Assembly: GCA_965199945.1 (NCBI GenBank)
Contig: OZ241354.1
Location: 1,736,001-1,800,000, forward strand
From: VXYL01 sp965199945
GTDB taxonomy: Bacteria > Pseudomonadota > Gammaproteobacteria > Pseudomonadales > Azotimanducaceae
Direction: 5' to 3'
Length of the DNA: 64,000 nt
Shown: in pieces, positions 9,628 to 18,807 of the stretch
Numbering within the stretch: position 1 is the stretch's first letter
Layout: each line of letters begins with the position of its first letter
The notes under the pieces: generated by a model
What the model saw: only the letters and a program-made list of their open reading frames with translations
Told to the model about the DNA's origin: nothing
The model's database searches: none
Program-made: the position numbers and the translations under genes

Positions 9628-10961
9628 TCCGGTTTCTCATGGAGTGGCAGGATGCGCCTGGCGTGCGGGATGTGGTCCTTGCCCGCACTTGGTGTCGATT
9701 GGTCATCGAAATCGATGGGCGCTTGGTGACGCAAGCGGTCCATGGCCCATCTGAGAGCTTGCGCGGCGGCGTCTACGGTTCGGCCTTTCCGCTATGCCGG
9801 TGGCTCGTGGAAAACTGGTGGTTCCTGCTGAACGAGGCGTATCGGTTTCCTGCTCGCTTCTCCTCGTCCGAGCTCGCCCGAGAGCCGAGAGACCGGGCGT
9901 GGGTGCAGCGCCACAGCCTGTTGGCCGCGCAAGAAGGATACGCGTTGCCGGACCTGATGCTCTTCCGGGACGAACAGCGGGTCATCGCCCGGTGGATGCC
10001 CGACGGCAGGGCATCGACTCATCCCGCTCTCCGCTTTGTTGGAGAGGGAGAGACCCAAATCAACGTCGCCGACGCCGAACACGGCGTGGCCGAAGTCATC
10101 CGCGCCGTTGTCGACAGGCTCGACGGAGTCGACGTCCCGGAAGTGGCCGCGCTGCGCCAAGACTGGGCGGAAATCGAAGGCGCAACGGAACAGGAACGCC
10201 GGCTCTGCGAGTGGTCGGCATGCCTCGGCCTCGATCCCTACGATGGAGAAGAGCTCACAGACGACCTGGAGAAGACGCTGCGCGAGTCCGTGGCGGCCCT
10301 CGACACACCCCTCAGACGCGATTTCCTCGACGCGGCGCAACCGCAGACCTTGCCGAGGGACCTGAACTGGATCCACGAGGCCGAAGCATTGGCTGCCGGC
10401 GCTGGCAAGGGTCGCAATTCCCGAGATGTCTCCTGTGAAAACGGCTCGGCAACCGCCCACGGGTTTGGCTACGAGTGCGCGACGGCGCTCCGCCAAAGCA
10501 TGTTGCCGGCGCGCGTCTACGATCCCATTGATGATCTGGACGAGATGCTTGTGCGCCTCGGCTGGGCGCAATGCCCGTCTCGAACATTGGAACTCGACCC
10601 CGAAAGCCCCTTGGAAGCCGCATTGACCCAAAGCGCCGAAGGCGCACCCGTGGCGATCGTGGGCGATGCAGGGACAGACGCGAATCGATTTCGGATTGCA
10701 CGGTCCGCCTTTCTTCATCATTTCGCGCCGAGCGGCAGAACGCATCGCAGACTCGTCACCGAAGCCCATACTTGGGAGCAACGGGCCTCGCGGGCCTTTG
10801 CCGCCGAGCTTCTTGCGCCAGCGGCGGGGCTCGCAAGGCACCTCGGCCGCAAGGCATCACCTCTCCAGACCGACGAGCTGGCGCGTAGCTATGGCGTGAG
10901 TTCGGAGGCGGTCCGTCGCCAGATCGAAAACCATCGCCTAGGTTGGCCCAGCTATTCATAA
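9624..10961 (+). CDS. ImmA/IrrE-like protein with degenerate metallopeptidase motif
   Basis: The 445-residue protein ends in a pattern typical of ImmA/IrrE-type proteins: an RFRIARSAFLHHF helix where active members have HExxH, then an RAFAAELLAP motif, then a YGVSSEAVRRQIEN segment. The first histidine and glutamate of HExxH are missing, so zinc peptidase activity is doubtful. The N-terminal 300 residues match no domain I know; tryptophans are frequent (RWLVENWWFLLNEAYRF). Its start overlaps the preceding gene's stop by four bases. Some family members cleave repressors in mobile elements. For this gene a regulatory or defence role is inference. Confidence 0.7.
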   Translation: MIRFLMEWQDAPGVRDVVLARTWCRLVIEIDGRLVTQAVHGPSESLRGGVYGSAFPLCRWLVENWWFLLNEAYRFPARFSSSELAREPRDRAWVQRHSLLAAQEGYALPDLMLFRDEQRVIARWMPDGRASTHPALRFVGEGETQINVADAEHGVAEVIRAVVDRLDGVDVPEVAALRQDWAEIEGATEQERRLCEWSACLGLDPYDGEELTDDLEKTLRESVAALDTPLRRDFLDAAQPQTLPRDLNWIHEAEALAAGAGKGRNSRDVSCENGSATAHGFGYECATALRQSMLPARVYDPIDDLDEMLVRLGWAQCPSRTLELDPESPLEAALTQSAEGAPVAIVGDAGTDANRFRIARSAFLHHFAPSGRTHRRLVTEAHTWEQRASRAFAAELLAPAAGLARHLGRKASPLQTDELARSYGVSSEAVRRQIENHRLGWPSYS

Positions 10962-10983
10962 GCTGGAGCTGGCGGGAGCTTGC

Positions 10984-12157
10984 GTGAACGATCCAGCGCG
11001 CCGCGGCGAACTCGGCTCGGAGCGTGAACCGCCTCTGCACTTCGCCGGCAGGACCAAGGAACTCGCCGCGTGCGCAAGCGCTTGGGCGATCTGTGCAAAA
11101 CCGGCGACGCCAGCGGCGGCATGGCGCTGATCGTCGGCGTGCCCGGCGTCGGCAAGACCCAGCTCGGGCGGAAGTTCGCCGAAGACGCAACTGCGCGGGA
11201 TGCGGCGTTGGACATCCGGCGCTTGGCCACGGACACCAGCATGTTGGAGCACCATGTCGACCTGTTCCTCGCCATGGCACGCGCATTGGACGTCGAAGAG
11301 GAAGCTCGCAGAGTCGCAGACCTCGATACCCGAAGCACGGCTTGCTCCGCTGGCGTGGGCTTTGCGCGAGGCGGTCTCACCCAGGAGCATGCCCGGCACA
11401 CGGGCGGCTTGTCGGCGTGTTGAATTCGGCGAAGCATGCCGGCAGCTGGCGCGGTAAAGCGCTGGTGCTGGTGGTGGACGAATTGCAGACCGTGCAACCA
11501 CAAGGCATGACGGCGTTGCGCGTGCTGCACCAAGGCGACCACGGCTGCCCGATTCTGCTGGTCGGCATCGGCCTGCAGCACACGCAGCAGGTGCTCGCCA
11601 ACCCGAGCGACGGTTCGGCGGGCATCTCGCGAGTGGCCGAACCGATTCGCCTAGGGGGCTTGCCCGATTCCGAAGCGTTCGAAGCCATCGAGAAGAACAT
11701 GCTCGCGCTTGGCCACGCGATACCCGAATCCTGCGTCGCCAAGTTGGCCCGCGCCTCGCACGGCTTTCCGCAGCACATCCACGGCTACTTGGCTGGAGCG
11801 GAGGCGGCCATCGCCAAGCACGGCGGGCTTGCGCCCGGCCCGTCGCTCGACGACGCCTTGGAGGCGGGTGCTCGCGCACGGGCGGACTACTACGACACGC
11901 GCTTGAGCATGCTGCCGAACCAAAACGCCATGCTGCCGGTCGTCGATGCGATGCTCGAACAGCGCAGAAGCGCCCTGTGGCAGGAAGAAGCCGTCCGTGC
12001 GATCAACGATGCGTCGTTCGATGGCGAAAGAACCCTCCAAGAGGCCATCAAGCACGGCGTGCTGACGTTGGAGAAAGGCGGCGTGAGCTTCGGCATCCCA
12101 TCGTTCTTCGACCACATGAAGAACCTGCTCGCCGAGCGTCGACATTCCAGAGACTAG
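10984..12157 (+). pseudogene. AAA+ ATPase broken by two single-base deletions
   Basis: The coding signal changes frame twice. A GTG start at 10984 (HFAGRTKELAA) continues after a one-base loss near 11068 into a frame with Walker A (IVGVPGVGKTQL). Near 11420 another one-base loss leads to a frame with Walker B (ALVLVVDELQTV) and a C-terminal helical lid, ending at 12157. The joined product would be about 390 residues and resembles ORC/Cdc6- or TniB-like AAA ATPases. Both lesions lie in a GC/GTG context. Either the gene is decayed or the assembly has two errors. It follows the ImmA-like gene by 22 bases. Confidence 0.65.
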
Positions 12158-12193
12158 AGCGAAGCCAGACAGGATGTCGCGTCTGGCGCGCGC

Positions 12194-13438
12194 TCATGGC
12201 GCGTTCGCATCGAACAGGTCGCTCTGGCCGTTGTCCTCGTCTTGCTCCTCCACGAAGAGGAAGCCGCTCTCGCTCTTCTTCACGCTGCCGTCCTTCTCCG
12301 CGCGCTTCAGCCATGCTTCTACCTGAACCTTCCGCACCCCTTCTTCACGGCGAAGCACAGTGTCCAAATTGACCGGCATTTGGGCAGCCCAGGACTTCAT
12401 GTGCATCAGGAACAGGCTGTAGTGATCGAGCGCCACGCTGTCGGCCGGCGCCGCCGGTGCGGGTCGTTCGGCGCTGAGGCGTTCAACGCGTGTTCGTCGC
12501 TTCGCCCCCGCCGCAACTTCCGCCGGACGCTCGCCGTTGAACACGACGGCGGTGTCGTCGGGCAGCCAAAGGGCGCCACACTCCACCAAGGCCCGATTGC
12601 CGCTTCCACCTGCGTTGCGGCGGACCCAAGTTGGAACCCAGCGATGTCGAAGATTTTCGACTGCTCCTTTCCATGTGCCGCCGGCGCCTTCCTCGCACGT
12701 CACTACCACGGCGCTCGTCGCCAGGCAGTAGATGAACCGATTGCGGCTCATCGCGTTGCCGCTGTGGAAACCCGCCTCCGGCGCAAACGGCGAAAGCAGC
12801 GCCAGGTCGCCGCGTTCAAGCGCCGGCCGGTATTTCCGCGAGGTGGCAGAACGCAGCAGGCCTGCCGCCACGACTCCCACGGCCGTGCCTTCAGCCTCGA
12901 GGCTTGCCAACATCGCGGTTTCGTCCACGCCCCGGGCAGCGCCCGAAACAACGGAATGGCCAGCTGCCGCCGCTTGCTGGCCGAGGCTGGCGGCCGCTGC
13001 CAAATCGTCTGGAGACGCGGCGCGGGAACCCACCACCGCCAAGCCGCGCTGGCCGGCGACCTTCATGCTGCCGCTGCCGAACAGCACCGGCGGCGACTTC
13101 CATTCCAGGCGGCGCTTCAATTGGGGCGGGTAGTCCGGGTCCGAGCGAACAAGCACCCAAAGACCGGCCCGCTCCCACCGCTCCAAGCACAAGCCCAGGG
13201 CAGTGCCGCGATCCAGCAGGCGCTGCACGCGATCCGCCGTGACCGAACGGTGCTGCCAATCCGCCATCAACTCCGCGACTTTGCCAGCCAGCAACTGCTC
13301 TGGTTTCGCCCCTCGGCTGTGCAGCATTTGCGCGAGTTCCGCCCACTCGGAGGTGGACAACGGCTGGGGGCCGTTCGGTTGCCGCTTGCCCAGCACCGCG
13401 GTGAGCAAGACCACGCTTTGCGCTTGTTCGTCCAGCAC
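12194..13438 (-). CDS. DprA-like SLOG-fold protein
   Basis: This 414-residue protein has the DprA/Smf Rossmann-like core: VVGSRAAS near residue 150, SGAARGVD near 175, then an SRNRFIYCLATSAVVVTCE block. DprA proteins bind ssDNA and load RecA, and related SLOG proteins can bind nucleotides. A C-terminal winged-helix-like tail is visible (LRREEGVRKVQVEAWLKRAE). I prefer the GTG at 13438 because AGGAG lies seven bases upstream. It directly follows the RecQ-PRTase stop (one base gap), so the two are co-translated. The divergence from housekeeping DprA and the partner suggest a specialised role rather than natural transformation. Confidence 0.8.
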   Translation of the reverse strand: MLDEQAQSVVLLTAVLGKRQPNGPQPLSTSEWAELAQMLHSRGAKPEQLLAGKVAELMADWQHRSVTADRVQRLLDRGTALGLCLERWERAGLWVLVRSDPDYPPQLKRRLEWKSPPVLFGSGSMKVAGQRGLAVVGSRAASPDDLAAAASLGQQAAAAGHSVVSGAARGVDETAMLASLEAEGTAVGVVAAGLLRSATSRKYRPALERGDLALLSPFAPEAGFHSGNAMSRNRFIYCLATSAVVVTCEEGAGGTWKGAVENLRHRWVPTWVRRNAGGSGNRALVECGALWLPDDTAVVFNGERPAEVAAGAKRRTRVERLSAERPAPAAPADSVALDHYSLFLMHMKSWAAQMPVNLDTVLRREEGVRKVQVEAWLKRAEKDGSVKKSESGFLFVEEQDEDNGQSDLFDANAP

Positions 13439-13439
13439 G

Positions 13440-15549
13440 TCAGTCTCCTGGCGCTGCGCTGGCCAAGGCGACGGGAAAGACCGGCCCACTTCCCGCTTGG
13501 CGAAGCAAGGCGGCCACCACCGCCAGTGTCCAACCGGAATCGAACACGTCGTCGAGCAGCAGCACGGGGCTCGAAGGCACGTCGCCGACGATCTCGAACG
13601 CGCCGTCGAGGTTTCGACACTGACGGTAGCGGTTGTGCTGATTCTTCTGCGGCTCGTTCGACCGCACTTTGGCTACCACTGCGCAGAAGGGGACGTCCAA
13701 GCGCTCGGCCAGTCGCCGCGCCAAGTCCGGCACGAGCGCAGGCGCCCGCAACGACGGCACACAAGCCACCCACTTGGGCTCCGGTTGCGGCTGCCAGCGC
13801 TGCTGCACCATGTCGGCCAGCGCGACTGCCAGCTCGCGGCGGAACCGGCCCTGGTGCTTGTCCTGCTTCACCATGGCGCCCCAAGGCGCATCGCCCCATC
13901 GTGACAGCACTCGGCCTTCCTCATGTTGCAGGTCCTGCGGCAGGCCGTTCCAACCGTAGATTTCGAACGCTTGGGGAGCGATCTGTTTCTTCGGCTTGAT
14001 CGGCTCTTCCGAAGTCCGCAGATGCCGTGCCGCGCCGACAAGGTGCCGGCCGAAGGTCTCGCCCACTATTGGCCGGCCAAGGCAAGACGCGCATTTGCCG
14101 CAGGCATCCTCTGCGGGGTCGTCCAGCGCGCGGCGCAGAAACCGCATCAGGCAACCGGGTTCGTTCACATAGCGCTTCACCTCCGCCCACTCGGTTTCGC
14201 GTTGGCGGGTGAGTCGATTCACATGCTCCCGGTCCACGACGTAGGGAGCGGGGGTGCGCAGCCATGTGCTGCCTTCCTTTACAACGGGAGCGGGATTGGC
14301 GGCGGCGAGAAAGCGGAGCGCCTGTTTGATCTGCCCGCTGCGCAGATTGACCATGCGTTCGAGATTCCGTTCCGACAGGCCGTCGCTCTCTTCCAAGGCG
14401 GAGAGGATCGCCTGTACATGTTCTTCATCGGGGAACGCAGTGCGCCGGAAGTAGTCGAGAATCGCGTCGTCTTCCGCGCCGTGCATCATGATTCCGAATG
14501 CGTGGTCGATCTGTCGCCCGGCACGACCGACCTGCTGGTAGTAGGCGATGATCGAGCCCGGCGCCTGGAAGTGGATGACGAATCCCAAGTCCGGTTTGTC
14601 GTAGCCCATGCCAAGCGCAGTTGTGGCGACCAGCGCCTTCAGCTCGTTGCGGTGCAGCGCACGTTCAAGGCGCTGGCGGTATGCATCGGAGTTCTCGAAG
14701 TTGGGGTGCCCCACGTCGCTGTAGTAGGCGCGGGCTTCTATGCCGCTCTCTACCAGCCAATCGGCCACCCGGTCCGCGTCGCGCTTGGTCAAAGTGTAGA
14801 TGATGCCTGTTCCTGGCAGTTGCGGCAGGTGCTCGCTCAGCCAAGCCAATCTGGCGTCTTGCGAAGGCAACGCCAAGGTCTGCAGCGCGAGACTCTCTCG
14901 CGTCAACGGCCCGCGCTGCACATGGACGTCGCCTAGCTGCTCGCTTACGTCCTGCACCACTCGGTCGTTTGCGGTTGCTGTCGTGGCCAACACTGGCGTT
15001 CCTTGAGGAATGCGGCGCACGATGTTGCGCAGGCGCTGATAGTCCGGCCGGAAATCGTGTCCCCAGTCGGAGATGCAGTGTGCCTCGTCGATCACCAGCA
15101 AGCCTAGCGAGTCGGCGATGGGCATGAGCACGCCATCCACGAATTCGTCATTTGGCCAGCCGTTCCGGCGACACCAGCAGCGCATCCGCTTCGCCGCCAT
15201 GAACGAGTACCTCGATCTCCGGCCAATCGGCCTTGTTGGTGGAGTCGATTCGCACCGCCCGCACGCGGTGGCGCTCGGCACTGTCGATCTGGTTGCGCAT
15301 CAGGGCCAAGAGCGGCGATACGATCAACGCAGGGCCCCGCCCACTCTCGCGCAACAGCCGGGTGGCGATGAAGTAGACGGAGCTCTTTCCCCAACCCGTG
15401 CGTTCCACGACGAGGAGTCGACGCCGAGCGCGCACAAGCGCGTCGATGGCCTCCCACTGGCCGTCGCGGAAGGTGGCGGATGTGTCGTCCACGGCATCGC
15501 GGAGCAGTGCCAAGGCGTCTCGGCGACTGGATGGTTCGGATGTCGGCAT
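13440..15549 (-). CDS. RecQ-type helicase fused to phosphoribosyltransferase domain (single frameshift)
   Basis: The N-terminal part (15549 to about 15150) carries the Q motif, Walker A (ERTGWGKSSVYFIA) and VSPLLALMRNQ. The frame then shifts at a run of three A (plus strand TTT 15151-15153). With one A fewer the reading SPERLANDEFVDG continues without break into DEAH (VIDEAHCISDWGHDFRPDY), motif VI (QQVGRAGRQ), a four-cysteine zinc site (CLM...CGKCASC) and a C-terminal PRTase with the PRPP loop LLLDDVFDSGWT. Total about 700 residues. RecQ unwinds DNA; the PRTase resembles ComF-like domains. The indel may be an assembly error in a homopolymer or a real inactivation. Coupled to the DprA-like gene. 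Confidence 0.75.
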
Positions 15550-15618
15550 TCGGCCATTGTAGCCGCCGAATCTCGCGCTCCTCACTGCACCACTGGAGGC
15601 GCCGTGTGCCGAAGTCGC

Positions 15619-16527
15619 CTATCCCCCGCCCGCCTTCGTCAGCCAAGCCACCAGCAGCCGAATCTGCAAATCGTCCAAGCGCTTCCCGAACGCTGGCATT
15701 TCGCCGCTGCGGCCATTGCGGACGGACTCCTCCAGCGCTGCGGGGTCGCCGCCGTAGAGGTAGATGTCGTTGGCGAGGTCGGGGCCGCCGAGAAGCGGCT
15801 GGCCGCGGCCGTCGGGGCCGTGGCAGGCGACGCAGAAGCGGTCGTAGTGGGCCTTGCCTGGGTGCTCGGCGGGGAGGCCGGCGGGCATCTTCCGCAGGTA
15901 GTCGACGACTTGCGCCACGCCGTCGTCGCCGAGAGCGGCGCTCCAGCCCACCATCACGGCGGTGCGGCCGTTGCGGATGCTGGTTTCGATTTCGCGCGGG
16001 GTTCCGCCCCATTGCCACTCGTCGTCGAGAAGATTGGGAAAGAGCCGCGCCTGGCCCTGCGCGTCGGCGCCGTGGCAGGCCGCGCACTCGCGGGCGAACA
16101 GCCGTTCGGCGGTCGCCATGAGCGCCGCGTCGCGCTGCAACTCCGCAAGCGGCACGTCGGCTGCCGCGGCCCGAGACGGGCCGAAGAGCGCTTGCCAATC
16201 GGCCCGGCTCTCCTCGAAACGCCCACCTTGGCTCCACTGCAAGGCGCCGGAGTAGCTGCCAAGGCCCGGATAGAGCATCAGATAGACGACGGAGAACACC
16301 AGACTCGCCAGAATCAGCCAGAACCACCACATCGGCGCGGGATGGTCGCCTTCGCGCAGGTCGCCGTCCCAAACTGGCGATTCGCTCTCCGCCTGTTCCG
16401 TTTGCTCCGCTTGCTCGCGCTCGCCGTTGCCGAAGTAGATGCTGAACACGAACCAGATCAAGGCCAGCACGCTCGCCGCCGTCAGCGCGAACACCCAGCC
16501 GGCCCAGAAGTCCGCCGGCATCGTCAT
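15619..16527 (-). CDS. ccoP: cbb3-type cytochrome c oxidase subunit III (di-haem cytochrome c)
   Basis: This 302-residue subunit delivers electrons to the CcoNO core. It has two N-terminal membrane segments (near residues 8-30 and 65-87) and two c-type haem sites, CAACH near residue 155 and CVACH near 240. The ATG at 16527 overlaps the ccoQ stop by ATGA. It is the last gene of the ccoNOQP unit; no ccoGHIS assembly genes follow within the window. Confidence 0.95.
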   Translation of the reverse strand: MTMPADFWAGWVFALTAASVLALIWFVFSIYFGNGEREQAEQTEQAESESPVWDGDLREGDHPAPMWWFWLILASLVFSVVYLMLYPGLGSYSGALQWSQGGRFEESRADWQALFGPSRAAAADVPLAELQRDAALMATAERLFARECAACHGADAQGQARLFPNLLDDEWQWGGTPREIETSIRNGRTAVMVGWSAALGDDGVAQVVDYLRKMPAGLPAEHPGKAHYDRFCVACHGPDGRGQPLLGGPDLANDIYLYGGDPAALEESVRNGRSGEMPAFGKRLDDLQIRLLVAWLTKAGGG

Positions 16528-16694
16528 GCGTCCTCTTCGGGCGGCTTGGCCGGCTCGGCCGGCGCTTCGTCGTGCAAGGGAATTGCCGCCGAGGCGCGAT
16601 GGGTCTCGTCCGACGAACGCCAGAACACCCACACCACCAATGCCGTCATGAACAGCATCACCAGCATGTCGCCGGCGAACAGGAACCACGTCAT
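16524..16694 (-). CDS. ccoQ: cbb3-type oxidase small subunit CcoQ/FixQ
   Basis: This 56-residue protein has one membrane segment (FLFAGDMLVMLFMTALVVWVF) and a charged tail, as CcoQ proteins do; the subunit stabilises the oxidase. Its start overlaps the ccoO stop (ATGA, 16691-16694) and its stop overlaps the ccoP start. Confidence 0.88.
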   Translation of the reverse strand: MTWFLFAGDMLVMLFMTALVVWVFWRSSDETHRASAAIPLHDEAPAEPAKPPEEDA

Positions 16695-17317
16695 GGCGTC
16701 GCCCCCGAGGTCTCCGGGGCCCGCAGGACCTGCAGGTACGCCACCACCGCATCCACTTCCATCTGCCCAACGAGCGCTTCCGGCGCACCTTCGATGTCGG
16801 CGTCCGTGTAGGGATGGCCGAGGCTTCGCAACGCGCGCATCCGGCGTTGAATCGTGCCGTCGTCGGCCGGCGTCTCGCCGAGCCAGGGATAGGCCGGCAT
16901 GATCGAATCCGGCACCACAGCGCGCGGGTCCAGCAAATGCAGGCGCTGCCAGACGTCCGTGTACTTGCCGCCAATCCGGTGCAGGTCCGGGCCGGTGCGC
17001 TTGGAACCCCACAGGAACGGCCGGTCGTAGACGGATTCGCCGGCGCGGGAATACGGCCCGTAGCGCCTCACTTCCGCTAGCAGCGGGCGCACCTGCTGCG
17101 AGTGGCAGTTGGCGCAGCCTTCGCGGATGTAGATGTCGCGGCCAACGAGTTGCAGCGCACCGTAGGGCGCGACGCCCTCGTCCGGCGTGCCCAGCGTGTC
17201 GTCGAAGATGCTCGGCAGCACCTGCACCAGGCCGCCGATGGCGGAAACGAACAGAATGCCGAAGATCAGCAGGGCGGCGTTGTTTTCCAACGCGCGATGC
17301 AGGCGGACGGCGCTCAT
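16691..17317 (-). CDS. ccoO: cbb3-type cytochrome c oxidase subunit II (mono-haem)
   Basis: This 208-residue protein has an N-terminal anchor (residues about 12-32) and one haem-binding motif CANCHSQQ near residue 68. That is followed by the RYGPYSRAGESVYDRPFLWG block, characteristic of CcoO. It hands electrons from CcoP to the catalytic subunit. The start overlaps the ccoN stop. Confidence 0.95.
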   Translation of the reverse strand: MSAVRLHRALENNAALLIFGILFVSAIGGLVQVLPSIFDDTLGTPDEGVAPYGALQLVGRDIYIREGCANCHSQQVRPLLAEVRRYGPYSRAGESVYDRPFLWGSKRTGPDLHRIGGKYTDVWQRLHLLDPRAVVPDSIMPAYPWLGETPADDGTIQRRMRALRSLGHPYTDADIEGAPEALVGQMEVDAVVAYLQVLRAPETSGATP

Positions 17318-18807
17318 GGCGGCGATGCCGTGGCGGTCGCCCGCCCTTGCACGGTGCGCCACAGGTTGTAGGTCATCAGCACTGCGCCGAGCAGAAAGAC
17401 GACGCCGGCGAGCAGCCGCAGCGCGTAGTAGGGCACCATGCTGGCCATGATGTCGCGGAAGCCGAAGCGCAGTTCGCCCACGTCGTCCAAGGCCAGCCAC
17501 AACAGCCCCTGGGAGACCCCGGCGCCCCACATCGCCAAGACGTAGAGCATCGTGCCGGCCAAGGCCAGCCAGAAATGCACGTTGGCGAGCCGCACGCTGT
17601 GGAGCGCGCCGCCGACCAGCCGCGGCACCAGGAAGTAGAACGTGCCGAAGGTGATCATCGCGTTCCAGCCGAGCGCGCCGGAATGCACGTGGCCCACCGT
17701 CCAATCCGTGAAATGGCTGACGACGTTCACGCTCTTGATGGACATCATCGGCCCTTCGAAGGTGGCGAGGCCGTAGAACGCCAGCGACAGCACGATGAAC
17801 TTCAGCGCCGGATCGGTCTTGAGCTTCTCCCAGGCGCCGGCCACGGTCATCACGCCGTTGATCATCGTCGCCCAGGAGGGCGCGAGCAGCACCAGGCTCA
17901 TCACCATGCCCAGCGACTGCACCCACTCCGGGATGGCGTTGTAGTGCAGATGGTGCGGCCCGGCCCAGATGTAGCTGTAGGTGAACGCCCAGAAAGCGAC
18001 GATGGAAAGGCGATAGCTCCAAATCGGCCGCCCGGCGTGCTTCGGCAGAAAGTAGTAGAGCATTCCAAGAAAGCCGCCGGTGAGCAGAAAGCCCACCGCG
18101 TTGTGGCCGTACCACCACTGCACGATGGCGTCCTGGGCGCCGGCGAAGAGCGAGTAGGACTTGGAGAGCGTGACTGGAACGGCCAGGCTGTTGACGATGT
18201 GCAGCATGGCGATGACGATGACGAGCCCGCCGTAGAACCAGTTGGAGACGTAGATCGGGCGGATGCGCCGCCGCCCGATGGTGCCGAAGAAGACGACGCC
18301 GAAGCACACCCACACGACGGCGATGGCGATGTCGAAGGGCCATTCCAGTTCCGCGTATTCCTTGCCGCCGTTCCACCCGGCCAGCAGCGAGACGCCGCCA
18401 GCCAGCACGCCTAGCTGCCACGCGATGGCGCAGAACCAGGCCAGCCCGGGCGCGAACAGACGCACGTGGCAGGTGCGCTGCACGCTGTAGAAGGCCGTCG
18501 CCATCAGCGCGGAGACGCCGAAGCCGAAGATCACGCCGTTGGTGTGCAGATTCCGCAAGCGGCCGTAGGTGAGCCACGGCTGGCCGAAGTCGATCCCCGG
18601 CCACACCAGCTCGGCGGCGATGTAGACCCCGGCGGCCATGCCGAGCAGCGCCCAGGCAATCGCGCAGAAGGTGAGCACGCGAACGACGCGGTCCGCATAG
18701 GGCGCGAGGGTGTGGCCGTCTCCGCCGACGGGTTTCGCGCCGGCGCCAGCCGCCAAGGGCTGCGCCTCCGCCGGCGGGTTCTTCAACACGGCGACGCCTT
18801 GCGCCAT
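17314..18807 (-). CDS. ccoN: cbb3-type cytochrome c oxidase catalytic subunit I
   Basis: This 497-residue haem-copper oxidase subunit has about twelve membrane segments. Conserved histidines sit in RLRNLHTNG, QWWYGHNAVGF, GPHHLHY and TVGHVHSGALGWN, which match the low-spin haem, high-spin haem and CuB ligands of the cbb3 class. It reduces oxygen to water and pumps protons, and the class typically serves microaerobic respiration. The start overlaps the stop of the YIP1-like gene by one base (TGATG). Confidence 0.96.
   Translation of the reverse strand: MAQGVAVLKNPPAEAQPLAAGAGAKPVGGDGHTLAPYADRVVRVLTFCAIAWALLGMAAGVYIAAELVWPGIDFGQPWLTYGRLRNLHTNGVIFGFGVSALMATAFYSVQRTCHVRLFAPGLAWFCAIAWQLGVLAGGVSLLAGWNGGKEYAELEWPFDIAIAVVWVCFGVVFFGTIGRRRIRPIYVSNWFYGGLVIVIAMLHIVNSLAVPVTLSKSYSLFAGAQDAIVQWWYGHNAVGFLLTGGFLGMLYYFLPKHAGRPIWSYRLSIVAFWAFTYSYIWAGPHHLHYNAIPEWVQSLGMVMSLVLLAPSWATMINGVMTVAGAWEKLKTDPALKFIVLSLAFYGLATFEGPMMSIKSVNVVSHFTDWTVGHVHSGALGWNAMITFGTFYFLVPRLVGGALHSVRLANVHFWLALAGTMLYVLAMWGAGVSQGLLWLALDDVGELRFGFRDIMASMVPYYALRLLAGVVFLLGAVLMTYNLWRTVQGRATATASPP

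Noticed and set aside
12242..13999. Plus-strand frame opposite the DprA-like gene
   Set aside because: No domain pattern and no ribosome site; the minus strand carries the recognisable SLOG protein.
15148..15549. Treating the N-terminal helicase piece as a separate small gene
   Set aside because: It contains only RecQ motifs Q, I and Ia and stops exactly where the next frame continues with the rest of the helicase.
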